Position numbers and translations under genes: made by a program. From Cohaesibacteraceae bacterium (GTDB lineage Bacteria > Pseudomonadota > Alphaproteobacteria > Rhizobiales > Cohaesibacteraceae), in the NCBI GenBank assembly GCA_016764535.1, contig JAESRR010000301.1, positions 1-10,509 of the forward strand: a stretch of 10,509 bases of DNA, in the 5' to 3' direction. Under the pieces are notes generated by a model. That model did not search any database, had not been told where the DNA came from, and saw only the letters and a list, made by a program, of their open reading frames with translations. Within the stretch, counting starts at the first letter, position 1; each line of letters opens with the position of its first letter. Of this stretch, positions 1 through 7,094 are shown one piece after another.

Positions 1-142
1 GGCCTGCCAGTAGCCCGACAAGCGCTGCAAGGCCCATCCTGACGGAGACCATCTGCATGGTTTGGTACACAAGAAAGATACTTGCGAAAAGGGCAAATAC
101 CAGAAACGGGCGTTGAGTTTTACGGGTGGCACTTACCGGCAT
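1..142 (-). CDS. Membrane protein, N-terminal fragment (possibly YeeE/YedE-type transporter), runs off left edge
   Basis: Reading leftward from an ATG at 142-140 gives 47 codons with no stop before the window ends, so only the N-terminus is present. The product begins MPVSATRKTQRPFLVF, a basic stretch, then has a hydrophobic run (about residues 12-25), a short polar hinge (YQTMQMVSVR) and a second hydrophobic run ending VGLLAG. This is the pattern of a polytopic inner-membrane protein with a positive-inside N-terminus. The second run (RMGLAALVGLLAG) reminds me of the first helix of long YeeE/YedE transporters, but this is recall from a short piece and could be wrong. No strong ribosome binding site lies before the ATG. 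It diverges from the TPR gene at 324. I am moderately sure it is a gene and unsure of the family. Confidence 0.5.
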   Translation of the reverse strand, partial: MPVSATRKTQRPFLVFALFASIFLVYQTMQMVSVRMGLAALVGLLAG

Positions 143-323
143 TTTCACTCGCTATCTTAGCAAAATCGTATCATGTTTGCCGTATCATTCACACAGGTAA
201 AATACTCCTCAATTGACTGTGAACACTCGTGAAGCGACGGATTGAGGTTGGGAGGCTACATAAAAGGGAGTAATCGCCCGGCAGGCACATTGTCCCGGGC
301 CAGTCACAAGAACGAGGTTTACA
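143..323. promoter_or_regulatory. Divergent intergenic region before the TPR/opg genes, weak promoter candidate and leader hairpin
   Basis: This 181-base gap separates two divergent starts and should hold promoters for both. For the plus strand the best -10-like hexamer is TAAAAT at 198-203, with TTGCCG at 177-182 as a poor -35 (15-base spacer). TTGACT at 213-218 has no -10 at the right distance. In the would-be leader, GCCCGG (276-281) and CCGGGC (295-300) form a perfect 6-bp stem with a 13-base loop, 23 bases before the ATG at 324. No T-run follows, so it is not an obvious intrinsic terminator. Promoter positions are guesses; the hairpin is directly visible. Confidence 0.3.
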
Positions 324-1688
324 ATGATATCCAGTACGATCAGTGGCTATGATATGTCTCTTGATAATGCCGGTGCCGTTTCCGCCTGGGATAATCTGGC
401 AACTGCGTTTCTTGCACATTCAAAACAAACTCCCGATCATCTGAATAGTCTTTTGACCCTTGCGCCCGAATATGCGCCGGCCCATGCGGTGAAAGGGCTG
501 TTTTGCCTTATGATGGGTCGAAGCGAACTGGTGCAAACTGCCCGGGAATGCGCCGCGACTTCGGACAAGGCAGAACGCGCGGGTGATTTACTTCCCCGTG
601 AGCGGTTTTATCTTAAAGCTCTGCACCATTGGCTTGATGGACGTATTTCCCATGCTGTTGCATGTATGCATTCCCTTCTTGGTAGCTGGCCGCGAGAGAG
701 TCTGGCAATAAAAATTGCACACGGCATTTTGTTCATGCTCGGTGACGCAAAAAACATGCGGGCTTCACTTGAAAAACTAATGCCCCATTACGCCAGCGGT
801 GAGCACGCTTCGTCGGGATACATGCATGGGTGTTACGCTTTTTCGCTTGAAGAAACCGGTGATTATGCGATGGCCGAAAAAACAGGTCGCAGGGGACTGG
901 ATCTGGCTCCCGATGATGCATGGGGCCTGCATGCAGTAGCGCATGTATTTGATATGACAAGCGATGTTGATGGAGGGCAGGTTTGGCTTTCCAGTCAGCC
1001 GCAAGCCTGGGCCCATTGCAATAATTTTAGTTATCATGTTTCCTGGCATTTGGCGCTGTTTCACCTGGATCGTGGTGAAAATGACACGGTGCTGCATTTG
1101 TATGATACTGCCATTCGAGCGGATAAAACCGATGACTATCGGGATATTTCCAATGCTGCGGCGCTTTTGATGCGGCTGGAACTCAATGGCGTTGACGTTG
1201 GCAATCGATGGGAAGAGCTGTCGGCGCTTTCAGAACACCGTGTTGATGAAGGCTGTCTGGTTTTTGCAGATTTGCATTATCTGATGTCGCTGGTTGGCGG
1301 AGATCAAATGGATGCAGCACGTACGTTGATTGGCAATATGGAGCGTCGCTCCAAATCCATTGGATCGCAGATGGATGGTATTACAAAAATGCCAGGACTT
1401 TCCGCAGCTCGTGGTTTGTTATCGTTTGCGGAAGGTAATCACGCCGCGGCGTTTGCAGCGTTGTCCCATGCACGAAAATCGATGCCGACAATTGGTGGCA
1501 GCCATGCCCAGCGCGATGTGTTCGAACGCGTGACAATTGAAGCCGCAATACGTGCAGGTGCCTTGTCCGATGCGATAAATTTGATTAATGATCGCGGGCA
1601 AAAGCGTGGTGTCCAGGACAATTATGGCAAGGACAGACTGGCTTTTGTCTCCAGTATTCTTGATCAGAACAAAGTCGTAAATCAATAA
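324..1688 (+). CDS. TTC38-like tetratricopeptide repeat protein
   Basis: 454 residues, starting at an ATG with GAGG six bases upstream (314-317). There is no signal peptide and no membrane segment, so it is probably cytoplasmic. The protein is helical with degenerate TPR-like pairs throughout. The most telling parts are AWGLHAVAHVFDM (residues 199-211) and SYHVSWHLALFHLDRG (236-251), the Trp/His-rich motifs I associate with the tetratricopeptide repeat protein 38 family, whose usual length of about 450-470 fits. The biochemical role of TTC38 proteins is not established to my knowledge; TPR solenoids generally bind other proteins. The gene is followed after 43 bases, with no visible terminator, by opgC, so it may be the first gene of the glucan operon. 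A functional link to glucan synthesis is inference from position only. Confidence 0.85.
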   Translation: MISSTISGYDMSLDNAGAVSAWDNLATAFLAHSKQTPDHLNSLLTLAPEYAPAHAVKGLFCLMMGRSELVQTARECAATSDKAERAGDLLPRERFYLKALHHWLDGRISHAVACMHSLLGSWPRESLAIKIAHGILFMLGDAKNMRASLEKLMPHYASGEHASSGYMHGCYAFSLEETGDYAMAEKTGRRGLDLAPDDAWGLHAVAHVFDMTSDVDGGQVWLSSQPQAWAHCNNFSYHVSWHLALFHLDRGENDTVLHLYDTAIRADKTDDYRDISNAAALLMRLELNGVDVGNRWEELSALSEHRVDEGCLVFADLHYLMSLVGGDQMDAARTLIGNMERRSKSIGSQMDGITKMPGLSAARGLLSFAEGNHAAAFAALSHARKSMPTIGGSHAQRDVFERVTIEAAIRAGALSDAINLINDRGQKRGVQDNYGKDRLAFVSSILDQNKVVNQ

Positions 1689-1731
1689 AATCGCACGTAA
1701 TGCAATTTGTGTAACAGGGAACAATGCCCGC

Positions 1732-3000
1732 ATGCCATCGGCCTCGATCAGAAGCACACCCCAAAAGGGTACAATTACCAGGAGACCGCGTGATCCGCGT
1801 CTTGATCTGTTTCGTGGCCTTGCCATGTTTATAATTTTTATCGCCCATATGCCTGGAAACAGCTGGACCAACTGGATTCCGGCCCGGTTCGGGTTCTCCG
1901 ACGCAACTGAAACCTTTGTATTCTGTTCGGGCATGGCATCAAGTTTTGCCTTTGCAGCAGTATTTCATTCTCATGGCTGGTTCATGGGTACAGCGCGTAT
2001 AGCGCACAGGATCTGGCAGGTTTACTGGGCCCAGATCGGAGTGTTTTTCATTATAGCGGTCGGACTGGCGTTCCTCGATAATGTGCTTGATGATGGTGGT
2101 ACAAGGTTTACCGGGCAGCTCAACCTGGTGCCGTTTTTCAAACATCCGATGGATCAGTTGGTCGGGTTAATGACCCTGACCTATGTACCAAATTTCTTTG
2201 ATATATTGCCGATGTATCTGGTGATCCTTGCTCTTGTTCCAATTGTTATGGCGCTTTACAGGGTTAGTCTGTGGGCGGTGTTCGGTTTTGTTGTTGCCAC
2301 CTGGCTTGCAGCCGGGTTTGGTTATCTGGATTTGCCGGCTGAACCCTGGTCCAACCGCACCTGGTTCTTCAATCCGTTTGGATGGCAGCTGGTTTTCTTT
2401 ACCGGGTTTGCCTTTGGCCGTGGGTGGATCAAGGCTCCACCTGTAACAAAGCCCCTGATCTGGTTGGCAATCACCATTGTCGTTATCACAATTCCATTGG
2501 CGTATTTCCGTATCCTGCGCGAGGTTGAAGAATTCCGTATAATAGCCGGTGTGCTACGACCTTTCACCGGCAAGACTGATTTTGGCATTTTGCGGTATGT
2601 GCATTTCCTAGCGACAGCCTATTTGGCATGGGTGGCATTTGGCATTTATCAGCACAAATTGATGCAGGGGCGGGCCGGAAAAATTGTCGCAATTATTCGC
2701 AAGGTTGGGCAGCAATCGCTGGCGGTGTTTTTAACCAGCCTGGTTCTTGCCTGGTTCTTTGGCGTTGCTGTTAAATTGATTGGCCGCAGCGAGTTGACCA
2801 TTGCCCTTGCAAATATACTTGGTTTTGCAATTCTGATCGGAACCGCATACGGCGTCGCCTGGTTCAAAAGCCAGCCCTGGCGCAAGGCTCCGGTTCAAAA
2901 AGCACCCGCCGTCAATTCTGACCCGGTTTCTGCACTTCAGGGTTCTCCTCATTCAGATCACAGCGGGGCATTTGCGCCCATGCCTGGTCAACGGGTTTAG
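1732..3000 (+). CDS. opgC: OpgC-family membrane acyltransferase (glucan succinylation type)
   Basis: 422 residues with about ten hydrophobic segments, an integral inner-membrane protein. The N-terminus has RDPRLDLFRGLAMF (residues 20-33) followed by a hydrophobic run with AHMPGN, and FGFSDATETFVFCSG (53-67). This arrangement, with a D-x-x-R-G motif at the start of helix 1 and a SDA-E-x-F-V-F-x-S-G block before helix 2, is typical of OpgC (Pfam OpgC_C). OpgC transfers substituents, succinyl in Rhodobacter and E. coli, onto osmoregulated periplasmic glucans. The donor used here cannot be read from sequence. The C-terminal tail (about 385-422) is Pro/Ser/Ala-rich and probably disordered. The start is ATG 1732; an ATG at 1724 is in another frame, and no in-frame ATG, GTG or TTG lies between the upstream stop (1678) and 1732. 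The Shine-Dalgarno is weak (CAGGGA, 1715-1720). The opgG/D-like gene follows after 13 bases, which supports the call. Confidence 0.9.
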   Translation: MPSASIRSTPQKGTITRRPRDPRLDLFRGLAMFIIFIAHMPGNSWTNWIPARFGFSDATETFVFCSGMASSFAFAAVFHSHGWFMGTARIAHRIWQVYWAQIGVFFIIAVGLAFLDNVLDDGGTRFTGQLNLVPFFKHPMDQLVGLMTLTYVPNFFDILPMYLVILALVPIVMALYRVSLWAVFGFVVATWLAAGFGYLDLPAEPWSNRTWFFNPFGWQLVFFTGFAFGRGWIKAPPVTKPLIWLAITIVVITIPLAYFRILREVEEFRIIAGVLRPFTGKTDFGILRYVHFLATAYLAWVAFGIYQHKLMQGRAGKIVAIIRKVGQQSLAVFLTSLVLAWFFGVAVKLIGRSELTIALANILGFAILIGTAYGVAWFKSQPWRKAPVQKAPAVNSDPVSALQGSPHSDHSGAFAPMPGQRV

Positions 3001-3008
3001 GGGAGGGG
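3001..3008 (+). promoter_or_regulatory. Strong ribosome binding site that fixes the opgG/opgD-like start
   Basis: GGGAGGGG directly follows the opgC stop (TAG, 2998-3000) and ends five bases before the ATG at 3014. It favours 3014 over the in-frame ATG at 2972, which lies inside opgC and would put 14 extra residues ahead of the twin-arginine signal. Confidence 0.8.
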
Positions 3009-3013
3009 ACATT

Positions 3014-4540
3014 ATGTTATCAAGACGAACTTTATTCAGGCTGCTGGGTGCAGCGTCCCTCATGCAGGTGACGCCTTTTGGTGCCATGGCCGCGACCGGC
3101 GGATCGGTGAGCTTGCCGTTTACCGATTCCACAGTCCGGGACATCGCTTTTGCAATGTCCAAAAAGCATTACATGCCCCGGCCGCTGGTACCCCAGGCGT
3201 GGCAGAACCTTGATTATAATCAGTATCGGGAAATTAAACCCCGTCTTGATCAGGCAATCTGGTCCGGAGCAAATCGGGAGTTTTCAGCCCAGCCTTTTGC
3301 TCCGGGGTCTTATTTCAAGCAGGCGGTTGCTCTACATACCGTTGAAAATGGACAGGCAAAACAAATACCCTTTGCCCGTGATTTATTTGAACGGGGCAAA
3401 CTTGTTCCTGATTTGCCTGATGACAGCAATTTGGGGTTTTCCGGATTTAGATTGCGCACTCCCTTGAACAATCTTGATATTCATGACGAATTTCTGGTGT
3501 TTCAGGGAGCCAGTTATTTTCGGGCAATCGGCAAGGGTCACTGGTATGGCCTCTCGGCCCGTGGTCTGGCAATTGATACAGCTGAGCCAACAGGCGAGGA
3601 ATTTCCCGATTTTTGCGGGTTTTGGCTGGAAACTCCCAAACCTGGTGCGACGACAATCCGGGTTCATGCGCTGCTTGATTCTCCGCGCACAACCGGTGCC
3701 TACATATTCGATATTGTTCCTGGATCGACTACGGAAATGGAAGTTTCGGCCAGCCTGTTTCCACGGCAGGATCTGGAACATGTTGGCATTGCACCACTGA
3801 CTTCGATGTTTCTTTACAACGGTATTGATCGCTCACGGTTTGATGACTTTCGACCGTCCGTTCATGACAGCGATGGATTGTTGATTGATAACGGGGCAGG
3901 GGAGCGGTTATGGCGTCCATTGGCCAATCCGCGCAATCTGCAGATCAGCGCGTTTATGGATAATAATCCGCGTGGATTTGGCTTGATGCAGCGAGCCAGA
4001 CGCTTTGACCAGTTCACAGATCTGGAAGCCCGTTATGAAAAACGGCCATCTTTGTGGGTGACGCCTCTGGCTCCGTGGGGCAAAGGGTCTGTAACACTGG
4101 TTGAAATCCCGACTGCCAAAGAAATCAACGACAATATCGTCGCCTATTGGCGGCCCGAAAAACCCTTGAAAGCCGGTGAAGAACATCAGATCTCCTATCG
4201 CCTGTCGTGGTGTTGGGATGCGCCCGGCGAAGCCCCTCTTGCCAAAGTTACAGGTACGCGTATGGGTGCCCGGGGCGAGGATGGACGTTTGGCGGTGATA
4301 GATTTTGAACCGCATAATGCGATTCCGGTTGATGTGTCTGACATTAAAGCTGATTACTCATCATGGCCGCAGAACGCCATTCGGTCCCATGTACTTGAGC
4401 ACAACAGGGAAACCGGCGGCACACGCCTTGCCATGACTTTTGCTGCAAGTCCTGACAAACACGCTGAATTGCGTGTGCAGTTACGTGATGCGTCCCTCAA
4501 ACCTCTGAGTGAAGTGTGGTTATATCGATGGACAGCCTGA
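3014..4540 (+). CDS. OpgG/OpgD-family periplasmic glucan biosynthesis protein with Tat signal
   Basis: 508 residues from ATG 3014. The N-terminus is a twin-arginine signal: SRRTLFRLLG at residues 3-12, a hydrophobic stretch and a likely cleavage after GAMA (residue 26), so the protein should be exported folded to the periplasm. The rest is MdoG-family along its length, near the usual 510-550 residues. Conserved blocks include WYGLSARGLAIDT (177-189), PDFCGFWLE (198-206), SMFLYNG (264-270), FRPSVHDSDGL (279-289), DLEARYEKRPSLWV (336-349), WGKGSV (355-360) and EINDNIVAYW (370-379). E. coli OpgD and OpgG were assigned to glycoside hydrolase family GH186 as beta-1,2-glucanases, with two catalytic aspartates in OpgD. 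From memory of their spacing, D285 (VHDSDG) and D373 (INDN) are plausible equivalents, still to be aligned. The Tat signal points to the OpgD side, the lone copy between opgC and opgH to the OpgG role, so I give no symbol. It overlaps opgH. Confidence 0.93.
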   Translation: MLSRRTLFRLLGAASLMQVTPFGAMAATGGSVSLPFTDSTVRDIAFAMSKKHYMPRPLVPQAWQNLDYNQYREIKPRLDQAIWSGANREFSAQPFAPGSYFKQAVALHTVENGQAKQIPFARDLFERGKLVPDLPDDSNLGFSGFRLRTPLNNLDIHDEFLVFQGASYFRAIGKGHWYGLSARGLAIDTAEPTGEEFPDFCGFWLETPKPGATTIRVHALLDSPRTTGAYIFDIVPGSTTEMEVSASLFPRQDLEHVGIAPLTSMFLYNGIDRSRFDDFRPSVHDSDGLLIDNGAGERLWRPLANPRNLQISAFMDNNPRGFGLMQRARRFDQFTDLEARYEKRPSLWVTPLAPWGKGSVTLVEIPTAKEINDNIVAYWRPEKPLKAGEEHQISYRLSWCWDAPGEAPLAKVTGTRMGARGEDGRLAVIDFEPHNAIPVDVSDIKADYSSWPQNAIRSHVLEHNRETGGTRLAMTFAASPDKHAELRVQLRDASLKPLSEVWLYRWTA

Positions 4541-6396
4541 AACCTCGGGATGCCGGGAAGGTATCGGGTCTCACAAAACTGACAATGCCGGCGCAGGACC
4601 TGGACAGGCTTCATTTTGATGACAGCGTGCCACAAGCAGGTTCAGACAATACCACAACAATAATACGGCTTGTTGGACTAACGGGTGTTTTGTTACTTCT
4701 CGGCTTCTTTGCATGGTCGATGTATGGTGTGCTGGCACCGCAGGGTATTTCAACGCTTGAAGCTGTGATGCTGGTGTTTTTCCTTCTGGGAACAGTGGGT
4801 CTGTCCATCGGAGCTGTCACAGCCCTGATGGGTGTTTATGCGCTTGTGTGTAATAAGTCCGGCCTCAAAACTTCCGGTGCGATGACATCTCTCGATATTG
4901 CCCTGTTATTGCCAATATATGAGGAAGAACCAGAACAGGTTTTTGCCAATGCAGTTGCGATGCTCAATGCGGTTTCCGCAGCACCGGGCGGGCACCGGTA
5001 TTCGCTCTATGTTTTGTCGGATACCAGAACGCCGCTGATGAAAGCACGAGAGCAGAAAACCTTTGCAAAGGCGCTGACCCGCACCAGTGCAGCAGGTGCA
5101 TTCTATTATCGTAACCGGGCAGAAAATACTGATCGCAAGGCAGGCAATATTCAGGACTGGGTGATCAATCATGGTGAAAACCACGACGCGATGCTGGTAC
5201 TGGATGCTGATAGTCTGATGAGCCGCGATGCGATCCTCGAACTTTCAAATGCGCTTGCCGGTGATCCAGCTGCCGGGCTGGTGCAAACTGTTCCAAGGTT
5301 GATCAAATCAACGACCCTGTTTGCCCGTGTGCAGCAATTCTCCAATGCGCTTTATGGTCCATTGCTGGCGCGCGGGTTTCATCTGTGGGCAGGTGGCGAA
5401 GGTAATTATTGGGGCCATAACGCAATAATGCGTACCAAAGCATTTGCAGCAACAGCGGGCCTGCCACGTCTAAATGGCAAGGCACCTTTTGGTGGCTCGA
5501 TTATGAGCCATGATTTTGTTGAAGCGGCGCTATTACGACGGGCCGGGTGGCAGGTCCGTTTATTGCCATCGGAATTACACAGTTTTGAAGAAACGCCTCC
5601 AACGCTGGTTGATCATGTTTTGCGGGATAGACGCTGGTGCCAGGGAAATTTGCAGCATTTGGCCGTGATCATGACCAGGGGTCTGCATATTGTCAGCCGG
5701 TTCCACTTGTTGCACGGCGCAATGGCTTATTTGTCATCGTGTTTATGGCTGGGGTTTTTGATGACCGGAGCCTTTGTCGCGTTTTATGCGGGCGGTGCTC
5801 CTGTCAATTATTTCCCCGAGCCCTATGCATTCATTCCCCGCTGGCCGGTGATGGATAGCGAAAAAGCACTTCATTTGATGTTGATGACAATTGCCCTGTT
5901 ATTGATGCCAAAAATTCTGGGTCTGATCACAACAATTGCCGCTGACCCCTTGTTAAAACGCTGGGGCGGGTGGGCCAAATTTATGTTTTCGGTACCAGGC
6001 GAGATTATTCTGTCTGCCATTTTGGCTCCTGGCCTGATGGTGCAGCATGTTGGGTTGGTCTGTCGGATATTTATGGGCAGGGATGCGGGCTGGACACCAC
6101 AACGTCGGGATGGCGTGAGCCTTACTATCTGGACACTGATGAAGTTCCATTCAGCAGAACTGGGTCTGGCAGTCATATTATCAATCGGTATCTGGTTTGG
6201 CTGGCTTACACCACAAATCTGGCCTGTCCTGCTGGGCCTTTGGCTGGCATTTCCCCTGTCTTGGATGATGCAATATTCGGCGAGGCGACCAAAAATATTT
6301 GCAACGCCGGAGATTGTTGATCCACCGTCTATCATCATGGATGCAACACTGCTTGCGATCGATTTTCAGGCGGAGCGGGCTGTTTCGGCTGCGTGA
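4528..6396 (+). CDS. opgH: OpgH membrane glucosyltransferase (periplasmic glucan backbone synthase, short form)
   Basis: 622 residues from ATG 4528. A processive GT2 enzyme of the inner membrane that uses UDP-glucose to make the beta-1,2-linked glucan backbone. Two membrane segments (about 44-68 and 78-105) precede the cytoplasmic GT2 domain, which shows LLLPIYEE (127-134), SDTR (164-167), YYRNR...DRKAGNIQDW (193-211), LVLDADS (223-229, the DxD), SHDFVEAALLRRAGW (327-341) and RDRRWCQGN (366-374, the QxxRW-like site). Several helices follow. E. coli OpgH is about 847 residues; this form lacks most of the N-terminal cytoplasmic extension and part of the C-terminus, as in other alphaproteobacterial OpgH proteins. 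The start overlaps the upstream gene's end by 13 bases, suggesting translational coupling. An in-frame GTG at 4516 is an alternative giving 626 residues; neither start has a strong Shine-Dalgarno, and ATG is my choice by default. Confidence 0.95.
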   Translation: MDSLKPRDAGKVSGLTKLTMPAQDLDRLHFDDSVPQAGSDNTTTIIRLVGLTGVLLLLGFFAWSMYGVLAPQGISTLEAVMLVFFLLGTVGLSIGAVTALMGVYALVCNKSGLKTSGAMTSLDIALLLPIYEEEPEQVFANAVAMLNAVSAAPGGHRYSLYVLSDTRTPLMKAREQKTFAKALTRTSAAGAFYYRNRAENTDRKAGNIQDWVINHGENHDAMLVLDADSLMSRDAILELSNALAGDPAAGLVQTVPRLIKSTTLFARVQQFSNALYGPLLARGFHLWAGGEGNYWGHNAIMRTKAFAATAGLPRLNGKAPFGGSIMSHDFVEAALLRRAGWQVRLLPSELHSFEETPPTLVDHVLRDRRWCQGNLQHLAVIMTRGLHIVSRFHLLHGAMAYLSSCLWLGFLMTGAFVAFYAGGAPVNYFPEPYAFIPRWPVMDSEKALHLMLMTIALLLMPKILGLITTIAADPLLKRWGGWAKFMFSVPGEIILSAILAPGLMVQHVGLVCRIFMGRDAGWTPQRRDGVSLTIWTLMKFHSAELGLAVILSIGIWFGWLTPQIWPVLLGLWLAFPLSWMMQYSARRPKIFATPEIVDPPSIIMDATLLAIDFQAERAVSAA

Positions 6397-6402
6397 CATG
6401 TC

Positions 6403-6420
6403 AGGCGATTAATACCGCCT
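6403..6420 (+). terminator. Weak hairpin after opgH
   Basis: AGGCG (6403-6407) pairs with CGCCT (6416-6420) around an 8-base loop, starting 6 bases after the opgH stop. The stem is only five pairs and no T-run follows, so if it ends transcription it does so poorly. The rest of 6397-6473, between two convergent genes, holds nothing else I can name. Confidence 0.25.
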
Positions 6421-6473
6421 TCATGCCAATAATACAGTTCCAGTAGGAGTTAAATCATAGCGCCTTGCTGATT

Positions 6474-6881
6474 TTACTCGGATCCATTTTCCAAAATACC
6501 AGGACTGGCGAGCAAATCGTTTATCAATTCAGGGTCGTCTACTCCCGAATATTCATTATTTGCAATTTTTCGCAGAAAGAACATGACCTCACGAGCAGGG
6601 TTGGGCAAATTTCCGTGCTTGTGAAGCAGATACTCGTAAAACCAGTCGAGAAGGTGCCCTTCTTTCTGAGGTATTTGTCCATTGGAAGGAGCACTTGCAT
6701 AAGCATTCATCACTTCGACGTAGGACATGGATTCATTGATCACCTCAATTGCCAAAGTTAACGGTACTTTGGGTATCTCACTCATCTTCATACTGCCAGG
6801 GACAGCTTTTGAATTTTTTGTTACTCTCTCCAAATCCTTGACCCAGGAGTAATTTTTCATTTCTGGATATTTTAAAACCAT
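6474..6881 (-). CDS. Hypothetical protein, unrecognised, AT-rich
   Basis: 135 residues from an ATG at 6881-6879, with CAGGG eight bases before it (6890-6894 on the plus strand). The frame stays open upstream to a GTG at 6926, but that start has no ribosome binding site. The product begins MVLKYPEMKNYSW, is soluble and mixed in charge, and has no signal peptide, membrane helix or cysteine motif. Recognisable stretches are LTLAIEVINESMSYVEVMN (helical), GHLLDWFYEYLLHKHGN (aromatic-rich helix) and an acidic tail (SGVDDPELINDLL). I cannot place it in a family. It reads convergently to opgH and is visibly richer in A+T than its neighbours, which hints at recent acquisition. The length, good Shine-Dalgarno and protein-like composition argue that it is real; there is no functional clue from neighbours. 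Confidence 0.6.
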   Translation of the reverse strand: MVLKYPEMKNYSWVKDLERVTKNSKAVPGSMKMSEIPKVPLTLAIEVINESMSYVEVMNAYASAPSNGQIPQKEGHLLDWFYEYLLHKHGNLPNPAREVMFFLRKIANNEYSGVDDPELINDLLASPGILENGSE

Positions 6882-6889
6882 AAATAAAA

Positions 6890-6894
6890 CCCTG
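6890..6894 (-). promoter_or_regulatory. Ribosome binding site selecting the 6881 start
   Basis: On the minus strand CAGGG lies eight bases upstream of the ATG at 6881. The competing GTG at 6926 lacks any comparable purine run, so the shorter 135-residue form is preferred. Confidence 0.5.
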
Positions 6895-7059
6895 ACAATT
6901 GACGCCTTACAAGTTGGATATGTCACAAGCTAAACTGTTTGAGCAGCATTGCAATTTGTAGGAATATTACCAGGTTGCCCGCAGTTTTAGACGCGCAGTT
7001 TCGACCCTTGTTGATTTGTTGCAATCACCAGGATGTGAATGCGACAGGATCGATTCACC

Positions 7060-7088
7060 TTGAACACATATACACATTGCAATATATT
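7060..7088 (+). promoter_or_regulatory. Sigma70-like promoter for the YeeE/YedE pair
   Basis: TTGAAC (7060-7065) and TATATT (7083-7088) are separated by exactly 17 bases. They match the TTGACA and TATAAT consensus at 4 of 6 and 5 of 6 positions. Initiation would fall near 7095, leaving a leader of roughly 95 bases before the ATG at 7189. Confidence 0.5.
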
Positions 7089-7094
7089 TATATG
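7067..7094. promoter_or_regulatory. Imperfect inverted repeat across the promoter, candidate operator
   Basis: CATATA (7067-7072) is the exact reverse complement of TATATG (7089-7094), and three more pairs match inside (9 of 14 positions across the 28-base dyad). It covers the spacer and the -10 hexamer, the place where a repressor dimer would block RNA polymerase. In other bacteria sulfur-responsive ArsR-family repressors (BigR/SqrR) bind dyads in front of YeeE/YedE-containing operons. No such regulator gene is in this window, and the half-sites do not match the ATTC-N8-GAAT pattern I recall for SqrR. AT-rich DNA gives such dyads by chance, so this is tentative. Confidence 0.35.

Noticed and set aside
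1419-1934. Long minus-strand open frame (171 codons) across the TPR/opgC junction
   Set aside because: It lies antisense to two well-supported genes, has no ribosome binding site, and its product shows no domain pattern. It is a shadow of the plus-strand codons.
2972-3013. Earlier ATG for the OpgG/D-like protein
   Set aside because: It would place 14 residues before the twin-arginine signal and has no ribosome binding site; GGGAGGGG at 3001-3008 points to 3014.
5871-6338. Minus-strand open frame of 155 codons inside opgH
   Set aside because: It is antisense to the conserved C-terminal membrane part of opgH, with a composition (Pro, Arg, Asn, Ile) typical of reverse-read membrane codons.
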